Shown piece after piece: positions 1-7,205 of a stretch of DNA of 30,856 bases (position 1 is its first letter; the number at the start of each line of letters is the position of its first letter). The notes below the pieces were generated by a model that saw nothing but the letters and a program-made list of their open reading frames with translations, did not search any database and had not been told where the DNA came from. This DNA comes from DATJBF01 sp035515475. GTDB lineage: Bacteria > Verrucomicrobiota > Verrucomicrobiia > Palsa-1439. Location of the stretch: contig DATJBF010000021.1 of the NCBI GenBank assembly GCA_035515475.1, forward strand, positions 1 to 30,856, in the 5' to 3' direction. A program made the position numbers and the translations under genes.

Positions 1-158
1 TCGTGGGTCCTCGCCGCGTTCAAGGTGGACGCCGCCACCATGGGTACCGCCACTGCCAGCAACCACACCAGCACCAATCGCCCCGCCGATCTTTTCGCGA
101 CCCCGCCCGGCTCTCGCCCACCCTCGACGATGGCAACAACCGCATCCCGATTCATCAT
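1..158 (-). CDS. Partial small membrane or exported protein, unknown function
   Basis: The reading frame opens at an ATG (158) and runs off the left edge of the window, so only about 52 residues are visible. A strong ribosome binding site, GAAAGGAGTC, lies just upstream. The N-terminus is polar and basic. It is followed by one hydrophobic stretch (about residues 28-43, LVLVWLLAVAVPMVAAS) that could be a membrane anchor or signal sequence. The gene sits about 33 nt downstream of the expected start site of a sigma54-type promoter with dyad activator sites, so it should belong to the local sigma54 regulon. A second ATG directly after the first is equally possible. The family is not recognised. 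The frame, RBS and promoter are seen; coding status is inferred. Confidence 0.55.
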   Translation of the reverse strand, partial: MMNRDAVVAIVEGGREPGGVAKRSAGRLVLVWLLAVAVPMVAASTLNAARTH

Positions 159-201
159 CGCTTGACTCCTTTCGCAAGGGATTGCATCGGTCTCCACCGT
201 T

Positions 202-218
202 TGCACAGCCAATGCCAG
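202..218 (-). promoter_or_regulatory. Sigma54 (-24/-12) promoter A
   Basis: On the minus strand the sequence reads CTGGCATTGGCTGTGCA, giving the GG-N10-GC arrangement of RpoN promoters (TGGCAC-N5-TTGC type). The expected start is near 191, about 33 nt before the ATG at 158. It closely resembles three other promoters in this window (3413-3430, 4036-4053, 12286-12303). Confidence 0.7.
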
Positions 219-293
219 TGACGAGGGGCTTGACGCAACCAATTGCGGGGTAGGTAGATGAAATGTCGCAGCGCCGGAGGGCTGCTTCTGGAA

Positions 294-542
294 TTAGGCC
301 AGTATGGCAGTCCCGGCGACCAAGACCTGCGCCAGCGTGGCAGAAACCGGTGGCAGGGTCAGTATGAGCCTTCTGTTCTCGAACTCGGCAGACACCTCAT
401 CGATTCCAATTTCAAGGGGTACCCTGAAATTACGCGTCACGCCGCGAGAGCCGGGTTTGATGCGGGACGCTCCCAACAGTTGTACCTGCCCGTGATTTCT
501 CTCCGCGCTCCTGTCGGGAAACGTCCAGCCGGAGCGCTCCAT
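294..542 (-). pseudogene. Hsp20/alpha-crystallin-like C-terminal remnant (82 aa)
   Basis: The start codon overlaps the stop of the BON-domain gene (TAATG), which suggests translational coupling. The middle of the frame, around FRVPLEIGIDEVSAEFENRR followed by LILTLPP, matches the last strands of the alpha-crystallin domain of small heat-shock proteins (F.R.F.vP..id...v.A.fenG.L.ltlPk). A complete Hsp20 is about 140 residues, and the N-terminal half of the domain is absent here. The last quarter of the frame also carries the two dyads of activator site A. The simplest reading is a decayed or truncated small heat-shock gene whose end has been taken over by regulatory DNA. A short functional protein is possible but less likely. 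Confidence 0.45.
298..341 (-). promoter_or_regulatory. Paired dyad activator site A (putative sigma54 UAS)
   Basis: Two dyads, GCCAGTATGGC (298-308) and GCCAGCGTGGC (331-341), have centres 33 bp apart, about three helical turns. The nearer dyad is centred 87 bp upstream of the -24 GG of promoter A. Matching pairs occur at 3509-3552 and 4135-4176. The NtrC-family activator encoded at 4187-5563 is the natural candidate binder (inference). Confidence 0.6.
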
Positions 543-2086
543 TAGAACCACGCGCCGGGCTTGACTGCCAACCGATTGCGCACGTCGATCGCCCCGCTGG
601 CGCGTGCATCCCTGTCGGCTTCGCCGTAGGCCAGCCACCCATCAACGAGGCCTGTCAACGTCACCACGCCATCGTGGACGGTCACCGCAATGTCGTCGCG
701 GTCAACGAACGGGCTCCAGAAAAAGGCCCTTTCGATGTTCCGTTTGATCTGCGCATCGGTCTGGAGCGACGGCGGCCACGTTTTCTCCCAGGCATAGGCG
801 CGCCAGTGGCGGAAACGAAGCGCATACCCCGACCTCGACCAGATTTTCAGGTGATCTCGAACTTCGAGCACACCCTTGGTTCGCGAGGCGATATCTTGCG
901 CTTCCGCCCTTTGGAACGCGGAATCGACCCAACCACCGAGGTAGGCAGCGTGATTGATGACCGCGATGTCGATCTGGCAACCGTCGAACAGCGGATTCCA
1001 CCGCACCGCGGCTTTCAGGTCTCTCTCGGCCTCCGTATCGCTTGGCGGACTGCTGGGGCGCACTCTCAGGAGGTCGTCCACCCACAAAACGCCAACCGTG
1101 CCCCTCGCATCCTGCTCGGCAACCGTCTTCGCCTTTAAACTGGTCACCGCCCCGTCAAGAATCACCACGCCGTCTTCAACCGCCACATTGAGTGAAAAGG
1201 GTGAGACGCGTGGATCCCGACGAAGCGACGCTTGTACGGCACGCCTGATTTCCGGGTCGGACTTGACGACGCGCTTTCTCCTCCGCCGCACTTCTTCGCG
1301 CGCCCAAGGCTCGACCTTCAAGTTTGTGGCATCCACGGCTACCACGCCGTTGACCCAGGTGTCTTCGATGGCCCGCGATCTTTCCATGACGCTTCCCACC
1401 GCGCCGCCCAGCATGACGCGGCCATTCTGCACGACGGGTTTGATGAAATACCCGTTAAGCAGGACATCCCAATCGAGCGCATCGGTGATGTCGGCGGCAA
1501 TCTCCGCATCCGTCCGCTTTGCCGCGTAATTGATCGCCAGACCATTGTCCACGTCCTTGACACCTCTGACTTCCTCGGCGATGCGGGCGGCAAGTTGCCC
1601 TTCGGCCCACGAGCCCACCGATCCTGTCAATGTGACAACGCCGTCCTTGACCGCAACCGTGACCGGATACGATTCGGTCGCGGGATCACGGTGGAGCGCC
1701 GTCACGACGTCTTCGCGGATCGCCTCGTCGGGCCGAGATACCGGTGCCACGGCAATATCGTCAACTACCCCGAGCACGCCCCTCGTGCTTTCGGCAATGC
1801 GGACGGCCCGGCGTCTGGCCAGCAGGTCGCCCGCCGACCCGGAGAGGGTGACCACGCCGTGGCTCGCCGCGACGTCAATCGGGTTGGGCGACACGTCCTC
1901 GTCGGAAAGCAGCTCCGACTCGACGGCCGACGTGATCGCGCCGTCGGAAATGGGCTTCCTCGTTTCAGCCGCCTGCAGGGGAGACACCACCAGAGCCAGT
2001 AGGATCATCGCCGCCGCAACGACCGGCCACTGTCTGCCCGTCGACGCGCCGTAACCGGTCGAGCGTTCTCGAACGGATTGGTTCAT
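542..2086 (-). CDS. Exported protein with six BON domains
   Basis: This is a 514-residue protein. ATG 2086 was chosen because GAAGGGAG lies six bases upstream; ATG 2092 is too close to that site. Residues 1-40 form a signal peptide (hydrophobic core VVAAAMILLALVVSP, cleavage near LQA-AE). Six BON repeats follow at about 45-115, 120-190, 195-268, 285-350, 355-425 and 445-510. Most carry the signature DGVVTLTG/S or a variant; repeat 5 is the most divergent. BON domains (OsmY family) bind phospholipid or envelope surfaces and act in osmotic and envelope stress, usually in one to three copies. The protein is probably periplasmic. It is the third recognisable gene downstream of sigma54 promoter B, 188 bp after the glycogen-binding-domain gene, so it may share that transcript. 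Confidence 0.88.
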   Translation of the reverse strand: MNQSVRERSTGYGASTGRQWPVVAAAMILLALVVSPLQAAETRKPISDGAITSAVESELLSDEDVSPNPIDVAASHGVVTLSGSAGDLLARRRAVRIAESTRGVLGVVDDIAVAPVSRPDEAIREDVVTALHRDPATESYPVTVAVKDGVVTLTGSVGSWAEGQLAARIAEEVRGVKDVDNGLAINYAAKRTDAEIAADITDALDWDVLLNGYFIKPVVQNGRVMLGGAVGSVMERSRAIEDTWVNGVVAVDATNLKVEPWAREEVRRRRKRVVKSDPEIRRAVQASLRRDPRVSPFSLNVAVEDGVVILDGAVTSLKAKTVAEQDARGTVGVLWVDDLLRVRPSSPPSDTEAERDLKAAVRWNPLFDGCQIDIAVINHAAYLGGWVDSAFQRAEAQDIASRTKGVLEVRDHLKIWSRSGYALRFRHWRAYAWEKTWPPSLQTDAQIKRNIERAFFWSPFVDRDDIAVTVHDGVVTLTGLVDGWLAYGEADRDARASGAIDVRNRLAVKPGAWF

Positions 2087-2274
2087 GGCCATCTCCCTTC
2101 TTGTCCTCAGTTGTTCAATCATCGAAAGACGGACGGTGGCGCTCTTCAAATTCGCGTCGCCGCCAAGATTGTTGGCTTCCCGGCGGACAGACTCCGTCCC
2201 TTCGCGGCTGCCCGTCCGGCCCGCCGCGCCCGCAACGAGCCGCACGCCCCCGCTCGATTTCCCGCTTCGGTCGC

Positions 2275-2553
2275 TCAAACGACCCGCACGGAGTTGCGAC
2301 CGCCGAACGGATTCGGCGCGGTTTCCTCCGCGGCCGGGTCGGTGACCCAATGGCCATCAACAACGAAACGGTACTCGTGCCGGCCCGGCGCAAGCGCCAG
2401 CGTCGCCCTCCAGTCGCCACCGTTGTCGCTCCGTAGCGGTGTCTTCGTCGCGTCCCAAGCATTGAACGAGCCGGCCACGCCGACCGACTTCGCCCGGGGA
2501 GCATGCAATTTGAACTCAATTTTCTTACCATCGGTTTTCGCGAATCGAATCAT
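2275..2553 (-). CDS. Stand-alone glycogen-binding (CBM48/AMPK-beta type) protein
   Basis: This small protein of 92 residues is essentially one early-set E/CBM48 domain. The hallmarks SVGVAGSFNAWD, then a tryptophan in GDWRATLALAPG, then YRFVVDGHWVTDP are all visible and follow the order found in AMPK-beta and in the N-terminal domains of glycogen branching enzymes. ATG 2553 follows GGGAGGAAAGACA, a strong ribosome binding site; an upstream ATG (2568) precedes that site and is unlikely. The gene lies 28 bp after the ACT-domain gene and is probably cotranscribed with it. No catalytic domain is attached, so it may target or sense storage polysaccharide. The domain assignment is confident; the role is inferred. 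Confidence 0.85.
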   Translation of the reverse strand: MIRFAKTDGKKIEFKLHAPRAKSVGVAGSFNAWDATKTPLRSDNGGDWRATLALAPGRHEYRFVVDGHWVTDPAAEETAPNPFGGRNSVRVV

Positions 2554-2581
2554 TGTCTTTCCTCCCATTACCGTTTACCTC

Positions 2582-3043
2582 TCAAGCAACCAGTCTGGCC
2601 AAGACCGGTTCGCTCGTCTCGCGTGCCAAATTGGCCGCCGACGCGTTGACCCGCAACACGCGCAGCGCCCGATTTTCATCGGTGGTCTTGAAAATGGCGA
2701 ACGCCTCCGTGCGCTCCGACCACGAGACGTACGAATGCAGGATCCCGATCCCTGCCGCCGCCAGTCGGTTGCCTATTCGCGCGGTCGCGCCGGGACGCTT
2801 CAGCGGCCCAATCAACAGGATGGTTTCGGTCTCGCACTCGAAACCGTCGTGGACAAGCGCTTGCACCGTCCTCTCCGGGGCCTCCGTCACCAGCCGCACC
2901 ACCGCACCATCGCCCTGCCAAGAAAAACAGCAGGCAAGGATTTCGACATTCGGGGTGGTAGCGGCAACCATCACCCTGCTGACGGACGCCGCTTCACTGT
3001 TCAGGCGAACGATGATCTCAATTTGCTCGCACACGCTTGTCAT
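2582..3043 (-). CDS. ACT-domain regulatory protein
   Basis: The product has 153 residues, starting at ATG 3043 directly after GGAGGAAAGGCA. It appears to hold two ACT-like beta-alpha-beta-beta-alpha-beta modules: residues about 6-75 (EIIVRLNSEAASVSRVMVAA...) and about 78-140, where LIGPLKRPGATARIGNRLAA and GILHSYVSW have the usual ACT pattern. Stand-alone ACT pairs bind small ligands such as amino acids and act as sensors. It has no enzyme domain and no membrane segment, so it is probably cytoplasmic. It is the first well-formed gene downstream of sigma54 promoter B and heads the run ACT, CBM48, BON. The ligand cannot be told from the sequence. Confidence 0.75.
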   Translation of the reverse strand: MTSVCEQIEIIVRLNSEAASVSRVMVAATTPNVEILACCFSWQGDGAVVRLVTEAPERTVQALVHDGFECETETILLIGPLKRPGATARIGNRLAAAGIGILHSYVSWSERTEAFAIFKTTDENRALRVLRVNASAANLARETSEPVLARLVA

Positions 3044-3097
3044 TGCCTTTCCTCCTCCGTCGTTCTTCAGCATTTGATTTCTCGTCGGCCGGCGCAA

Positions 3098-3238
3098 CTA
3101 CCGGTCCGGCGTTTTCCCCCGCGTCCGGCGATCCATCTCCGCCGACGAATCGCGGCGGGGTCGTGTGAGAATGCGCTCGCACCGCTTCCCCAGGTCGCTC
3201 GCCAGTCCGACTTCACGACCCAGCCGCATACGAGTCAT
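3098..3238 (-). CDS. Short ORF (46 aa), translationally overlapping
   Basis: This ORF begins with an ATG that overlaps the stop of the preceding 44-residue ORF (ATGA). Its product is very basic (MTRMRLGREVGLASDLGKRC..., ending RTRGKTPDR). No family is recognised. The overlap is typical of coupled genes, but composition alone could produce it, and the two short ORFs could also be pieces of one frameshifted gene. Confidence 0.25.
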   Translation of the reverse strand: MTRMRLGREVGLASDLGKRCERILTRPRRDSSAEMDRRTRGKTPDR

Positions 3239-3369
3239 GAAACGAAGTGCGGTATGTTCGGCGGCCAACTGGTTGTGGCTTGACGCCCTGCATCAGTTGA
3301 ACGGCACGATACGGGACGTTCCGCTCTCGAACCCGGATTCATCCCCATCCGCTTGGACCGGCCGACCAT
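3235..3369 (-). CDS. Short ORF (44 aa) behind sigma54 promoter B
   Basis: The start at 3369 has a strong ribosome binding site, AAAGGAGTCA, the same motif found before the partial gene at the left edge. It lies about 33 nt from the predicted start of sigma54 promoter B, and the leader length also matches that gene. The product (MVGRSKRMGMNPGSRAERP...) is basic and unrecognised. The signals argue for translation, while the amino-acid sequence does not look like a conserved fold. Confidence 0.35.
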   Translation of the reverse strand: MVGRSKRMGMNPGSRAERPVSCRSTDAGRQATTSWPPNIPHFVS

Positions 3370-3412
3370 GACCTGACTCCTTTCTTTGCAGCAAATTCCC
3401 GTCGCGTTCGTT

Positions 3413-3430
3413 CGCAGAGCGGATGCCAAG
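3413..3430 (-). promoter_or_regulatory. Sigma54 (-24/-12) promoter B
   Basis: On the minus strand it reads CTTGGCATCCGCTCTGCG, with GG-N10-GC spacing. The paired dyads at 3509-3552 lie upstream. It would drive the two short ORFs and probably the ACT, CBM48 and BON genes. Confidence 0.7.
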
Positions 3431-3508
3431 TCCGACGTGATTGCTGCAACAGGCTGCAGGACAAATGCATGAAAGGTTGCGGGATGAAAAGGGCGTCGGC
3501 GTTGCTAG

Positions 3509-3552
3509 GCCAGTCTGGCAGTCTCGCGGGCCGGAGCTTGCGCCAGCCTGGC
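3509..3552 (-). promoter_or_regulatory. Paired dyad activator site B (putative sigma54 UAS)
   Basis: Two perfect dyads, GCCAGTCTGGC (3509-3519) and GCCAGCCTGGC (3542-3552), have centres 33 bp apart. The nearer is centred 87 bp upstream of the -24 GG of promoter B. Sequence outside the dyads (TAGGCCAGT.TGGCAGTC) also matches site A, which suggests duplication of a regulatory module. Confidence 0.65.
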
Positions 3553-3562
3553 AGTCCACGGT

Positions 3563-3964
3563 TCAGGAAGAAGTAGCCTCTTGCGAATTGGACAGGGCCC
3601 GACGAATCGCCTCGAGTAACTTGGGAGAATCAACCGGCTTTTCCAGGTATCCCGCAGCTCCGGACTCGTGCGCCTCGGCCTCGGCTTCCGGTCCGCCGTA
3701 GGCCGTAATGACGATCACGGGTACCGTTGGGCGATTGGCTTTCACGATCTCCAGCACTTCCATTCCATCCAACAGGGGCATGCGAATATCAGTGATGATA
3801 AGATCCAGGTTGCGATTCCCCTCGAGAAGGTACTCCATCGCGACGGTGGAACTGGCCGCACTGGCAACAGTACAGCCTTCGCCAACCAACACCTTCGTCA
3901 GCGCGTGCAGCATGCCGACATCGTCATCGATCACCAAGATTGATTTGTTCTGAAACGCGCCCAT
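3563..3964 (-). CDS. Stand-alone response regulator receiver protein
   Basis: The product is a single receiver (CheY-like) domain of 133 residues. Acidic DDD occurs at 13-15, the phosphoacceptor is D59 (LIITDIRMP), the conserved T/A switch lies in VIVITAYG, and the lysine is in YLEKPVDS. There is no output domain. ATG 3964 follows GGGGGATAAGCCCG; ATG 3982 is an alternative. It lies downstream of the NtrC-family regulator gene but has its own sigma54 promoter and paired dyads, so it is probably an induced target of that system. It may act as a phosphate sink or as an input to a kinase. Confidence 0.9.
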   Translation of the reverse strand: MGAFQNKSILVIDDDVGMLHALTKVLVGEGCTVASAASSTVAMEYLLEGNRNLDLIITDIRMPLLDGMEVLEIVKANRPTVPVIVITAYGGPEAEAEAHESGAAGYLEKPVDSPKLLEAIRRALSNSQEATSS

Positions 3965-4035
3965 CGGGCTTATCCCCCGCATCGTTGGGATCCCATTCAG
4001 GCTGTGCCGATACCAATCGCGATGCTCTTCTTCAC

Positions 4036-4053
4036 TAGCAGCGCTGATGCCAC
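4036..4053 (-). promoter_or_regulatory. Sigma54 (-24/-12) promoter C
   Basis: On the minus strand it reads GTGGCATCAGCGCTGCTA, with GG-N10-GC spacing. The expected start is near 4026, 44 to 62 nt before the possible start codons of the receiver gene. Paired dyads lie upstream at 4135-4176. Confidence 0.7.
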
Positions 4054-4134
4054 GATGGTCCCGCACTGCGCAACTTGGTCTGCTTCAATCAGATGACGCG
4101 CCGCGGCAGCACGCCCTCCTCGCTCCGTGGGTCT

Positions 4135-4176
4135 GCCCGTCTGGCACAACAGCCTGCTGTCCCCTGCCAAACTGGC
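4135..4176 (-). promoter_or_regulatory. Paired dyad activator site C (putative sigma54 UAS)
   Basis: Dyads GCCCGTCTGGC (4135-4145) and GCCAAACTGGC (4166-4176) have centres 31 bp apart, and the nearer is 89 bp upstream of the -24 GG of promoter C. They lie just past the stop codon of the NtrC-family activator gene. Confidence 0.55.
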
Positions 4177-4186
4177 CGTGAGACGC

Positions 4187-5563
4187 TTATTCAGATTGGT
4201 TGATCTGGCCGAAATGCCGGTACATCGTGCGCGGGGGGATGCCCAAGAGACGGGCGGCCTTGAGTTTATTGCCGCCACACTGATCGATCGTGGCTTCCAC
4301 CAGACGCCGGGTGGCGTCGTCAACCGTGGTGCCAATGGGGATGGCAATGACCGTCTTGCCGGGCACGGCCGGCGCCGGTGCGGCTGCGTGACCGGTCGTG
4401 GGCGCAAACGAAAAATTCGCGATCGTGTCGCCGGTCGCCAACGCCACGGCCCGCTGGATGACGTGTTCCAATTCGCGGATGTTGCCGGGCCAGGGATGCG
4501 CCACCAACTGGTCGTAGGCTTCCGGGGCGATGCTGGCAACGCCCTTGCCCATCTCAGCGGCGCAACTTCTCAGGAAATGTTCGGCCAACCGCGGGATGTC
4601 TTCCCGCCGCTCGCGCAACGGCGGCAACGGGATCTGGATCGTGTTGATCCGGTAATACAAGTCCTGCCGGAACTTCCCCTCATTGATGGCTTTCGGGATG
4701 TCTGCGTGCGTGGCGCTGAGCAGACGCACGTCCGTCTGGAGTTCCTTGGTGCCACCCAGCCGCTGGAAACGCCCGTCCTGCAACACGCGCAGCAACTTCG
4801 CCTGTAGTTGCGGACTCATCTCCGCGATTTCGTCCAGCAACAACGTGCCGCCATCCGCCAGTTCGAACTTGCCCGGCCGGGCGGCCGCCGCGCCGGTGAA
4901 AGCGCCACGCTCATGACCGAACAGTTCGCTCTCCAGCAGCGTCTCGGGAATCGCCGCGCAACTGATTTTCAACAGCGGCTTGTCCCGCCGCTCGCTGAGG
5001 GCGTGAATGGCATCGGCCACGATCTCCTTGCCGGTGCCGCTCTCCCCCTGGACGAGCACGCTGACGTTGGTTGCAGCGATCTGGCGAACGAGTTTCCGGA
5101 CGGCTTGAATCGCCGGGCAGTCCCCGATCAGCGCCTCCACTCCGCGTCGCTGCTGCAGCTGACGGCGCAGATGGACGTTTTCACTCTTGAGCCGCTGGCT
5201 CTCGAGAGCTTTGGCGACCGCCTTCACCAGCGCCGTGCTGTCGAGCGGTTTTTCGATGAAATCGTACGCGCCCAGTCGCATCGCCTCGACCGCCTTCTCG
5301 ACGGTGCCGTGCCCGGTGATCATCACCATCTCAACCTCAGGCCACCGTTCGCGCGTCCGTTTCAGCAGGTTGATGCCGTCCATGTCCGGGAGCAGCAGAT
5401 CGGCAATCACCAGGGCCACGCTTTGTTCCTGCAACGCGTCCAAGGCCTCTCGGGCCGACCCTGCGCTGATGATCCGGTAGCCCTCCGCGGCCAGCACTTT
5501 GCCGGCGGCCTGGCGCAGCCGTTCGTCATCGTCCACCAGCAGGATGTTGGCTCTGGCTGCCAT
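4187..5563 (-). CDS. NtrC-family sigma54-dependent response regulator
   Basis: The product has 458 residues and the full NtrC/AtoC/ZraR layout. A receiver domain occupies residues 1-120 (DDD 11-13, phosphoacceptor D55, K105). An AAA+ domain follows, with Walker A GESGTGKE (173-180), the GAFTGA sigma54-contact loop (220-225) and Walker B LLLDEI (241-246). A Fis-type HTH ends the protein (about 425-455, GGNKLKAARLLGIPPRTMYR). It activates RpoN holoenzyme when phosphorylated. Its ATG comes one base after the kinase stop (TGAGATG), so kinase and regulator are coupled. Three -24/-12 promoters with paired dyads lie within 5.4 kb downstream, making it the likely master of this locus. The signal is unknown. 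Confidence 0.95.
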   Translation of the reverse strand: MAARANILLVDDDERLRQAAGKVLAAEGYRIISAGSAREALDALQEQSVALVIADLLLPDMDGINLLKRTRERWPEVEMVMITGHGTVEKAVEAMRLGAYDFIEKPLDSTALVKAVAKALESQRLKSENVHLRRQLQQRRGVEALIGDCPAIQAVRKLVRQIAATNVSVLVQGESGTGKEIVADAIHALSERRDKPLLKISCAAIPETLLESELFGHERGAFTGAAAARPGKFELADGGTLLLDEIAEMSPQLQAKLLRVLQDGRFQRLGGTKELQTDVRLLSATHADIPKAINEGKFRQDLYYRINTIQIPLPPLRERREDIPRLAEHFLRSCAAEMGKGVASIAPEAYDQLVAHPWPGNIRELEHVIQRAVALATGDTIANFSFAPTTGHAAAPAPAVPGKTVIAIPIGTTVDDATRRLVEATIDQCGGNKLKAARLLGIPPRTMYRHFGQINQSE

Positions 5564-5564
5564 C

Positions 5565-6686
5565 TCAGGATTCTCCCGCCAGCGGAAGATAAATGGTGAA
5601 CGTGCTCCCTTTGCCGACGGCGCTGGCGCATTCGATGTGGCCGCCGTGCTCGCTGACGATTTGCTGCGCGAGGGACAGCCCCAAGCCGGTCCCGTCCGCC
5701 TTGGTGCTGAAGAACGGCACGAACACCTGCTGCACTTGTTGCTCCGTCATTCCTTTGCCGGTGTCGGTGATCCGCAGCGCCGCCTGCGTGCCGTCGCGTT
5801 CCGTGCTGACCGTCAGCACGCCGCCGTTCGGCATCGCTTCCAAACCGTTGCAGATCAGGTTCAAAATGGCCTGCCACAACTGCTCGGCGTCGGCGTTGAC
5901 AATGGACGGCGAGGCACCGAACTCGGTCCGCCATTCCACTTTGGCCTTGTCGAACGAGGCCTGCATGAAGGCGAGTTTCTGATCCAGCAACTCGCTCAAC
6001 GCCAGCGGACGCCGCTGTAATTTCGGGAGCCGCGCAAACCGCAAGTAGTCTTCGATCACGTGCTGAATCCGATGAACCTCCGCGCGCATTTCATTCACCA
6101 GCACGCGTCCTTCCTTTGGCAGACGACGGCTGGTTTCGGCCAGCTTGTCGATCTCCTTATAAATCAAGTCGAGATTCAGCGTGATCGAGCCGAGTGGGTT
6201 ACGCACTTCGTGGGCGACTTTCGCTGCCATCGTCCCCACCGCAGCCAGGCGCTCCGCTTGAACTTTGGCCATTTCCCAGCGTTTGCGTGCCGCAATCTCC
6301 GCCTGCAGCGCCGCCGTTCGCCGCTGAACTGTTTCCTCCAGATAATGGTGCGCGGTCTGGAATGCCGACAGCAAATAGACCACGACCGCGAAAAACGCGA
6401 GCAGCACCAGCGCGTTCCAGTACGGAACCGCCGGGTGCGAGAACGTGTATCCCGTCATGTCGGAAATCAACCAGGTCAGCGCGCCGACCGTCGCCAGAAA
6501 GAATCCCGCTCTCCGTCCCGAAACCCAGGTCACCCAGCAGATCGGCACCAGGTAAAACGCCGAGATGGAAACGTCGCGTCCGGTAACATAATCCAACACG
6601 CCCAGCGCCGCCGTCAACACCAGTGCCGCCGCCGTCACCACGGCTTTTGGCAGAGACATCGGACGTTGAATCAGCCCCCGGATCAT
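5565..6686 (-). CDS. Membrane sensor histidine kinase, partner of the NtrC-type regulator
   Basis: The product has 373 residues if it starts at ATG 6686; ATG 6659 is an alternative and neither has a good ribosome binding site. About four hydrophobic segments lie at residues 12-32, 41-56, 60-78 and 89-109, with short loops and no large periplasmic domain. A coiled linker follows (115-145), then HisKA with the phosphoacceptor histidine H159 in AHEVRNPLGSI. The HATPase_c domain has its N box (NLICNGLEAMP), G1 box (DTGKGM) and G2 box (GTGLGLSLAQQI). This is the NtrB/ZraS style of kinase. With little outside the membrane, it may sense a membrane or intracellular state. It is translationally linked to the regulator downstream. 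Confidence 0.93.
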   Translation of the reverse strand: MIRGLIQRPMSLPKAVVTAAALVLTAALGVLDYVTGRDVSISAFYLVPICWVTWVSGRRAGFFLATVGALTWLISDMTGYTFSHPAVPYWNALVLLAFFAVVVYLLSAFQTAHHYLEETVQRRTAALQAEIAARKRWEMAKVQAERLAAVGTMAAKVAHEVRNPLGSITLNLDLIYKEIDKLAETSRRLPKEGRVLVNEMRAEVHRIQHVIEDYLRFARLPKLQRRPLALSELLDQKLAFMQASFDKAKVEWRTEFGASPSIVNADAEQLWQAILNLICNGLEAMPNGGVLTVSTERDGTQAALRITDTGKGMTEQQVQQVFVPFFSTKADGTGLGLSLAQQIVSEHGGHIECASAVGKGSTFTIYLPLAGES

Positions 6687-6833
6687 GGAGATTAGTCTAC
6701 ATCTGATTTGACAGAGATGCGCACTTTTATGTTCGGGGTCGAAGAGGTCACGGAGCCGGTGCCGGTCAACGTGTTCGCCCAGAGAAACCGAGGGCGACTG
6801 GATGACAGGCGACCGCAATGCTATGTTGAGGGC

Positions 6834-7163
6834 GTGAACCGGGGTTCGATCATTCTCTTGCTCACACTGGCGTCGTTTGTGTGCGCCGGTTGCGCCAGTC
6901 GCCTCGTCGGCCCGGCTCAGCAGGCCAGCACACGATCCGAGACAGGACAGCCGTTGGACATTCGCGCTCTGCGGGCCGAGTTGGTTGGCAAGTCGTTTCC
7001 ACAGGTCCTCCACGCCGTCGGGTACCCTGATCGCCAGTTCGGAACCGACCGGTGGGACTGGTGGGTCTATGACAACCGGTTCTACGATTCCGTCACCCGG
7101 CGGACCTTACCGGAGGTCACCCTCGTCTTTCACGAGAAGCTGCTGGCCGACATGATCTTCTGA
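6834..7163 (+). CDS. BamE/SmpA-like small outer-membrane lipoprotein
   Basis: The product is 109 residues from GTG 6834, chosen because it begins directly before a lipoprotein signal (hydrophobic ILLLTLASFV, then CAGC with the lipid cysteine near residue 20). An AT-poor GAGG lies close upstream, and no better ATG exists in this frame next to the signal. The mature part carries the SmpA/OmlA pattern: a helix with LVGKSFPQVLHAVGYPDRQ, then WDWWVYDNRFYD and a terminal beta strand (LPEVTLVFHEKLLADMIF). Proteins of this fold assist outer-membrane assembly or act as small envelope lipoproteins. It stands alone, divergent from the kinase-regulator operon. The lipobox is slightly unusual because cysteine occupies the -3 position. 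Confidence 0.7.
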   Translation: MNRGSIILLLTLASFVCAGCASRLVGPAQQASTRSETGQPLDIRALRAELVGKSFPQVLHAVGYPDRQFGTDRWDWWVYDNRFYDSVTRRTLPEVTLVFHEKLLADMIF

Positions 7164-7205
7164 TGGCGCCCGGGCGCGACCTCCGGTTTGTCGGCACGAC
7201 CGCGA

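Noticed and set aside
31..43. GCCGCCACCATGG, identical to the eukaryotic Kozak consensus and followed by a KpnI-like site, suggesting vector sequence
   Set aside because: It is antisense to a bacterial reading frame with its own ribosome binding site, and the surroundings are continuous bacterial DNA; chance in GC-rich sequence.
1232..2002. Plus-strand frame of 256 codons opposite the BON gene
   Set aside because: It is antisense to a protein with signal peptide and six clear domains; histidine- and arginine-rich shadow composition.
2078..3283. Long plus-strand open frame of about 400 codons opposite the ACT and CBM48 genes
   Set aside because: It is a GC-rich shadow of well-supported minus-strand genes and its product has no domain-like pattern.
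4141..4158. TGGCACAACAGCCTGCT as another sigma54 promoter on the plus strand
   Set aside because: The GG to GC spacing is 11, not 10, and no plus-strand gene follows; the bases belong to the dyad site instead.
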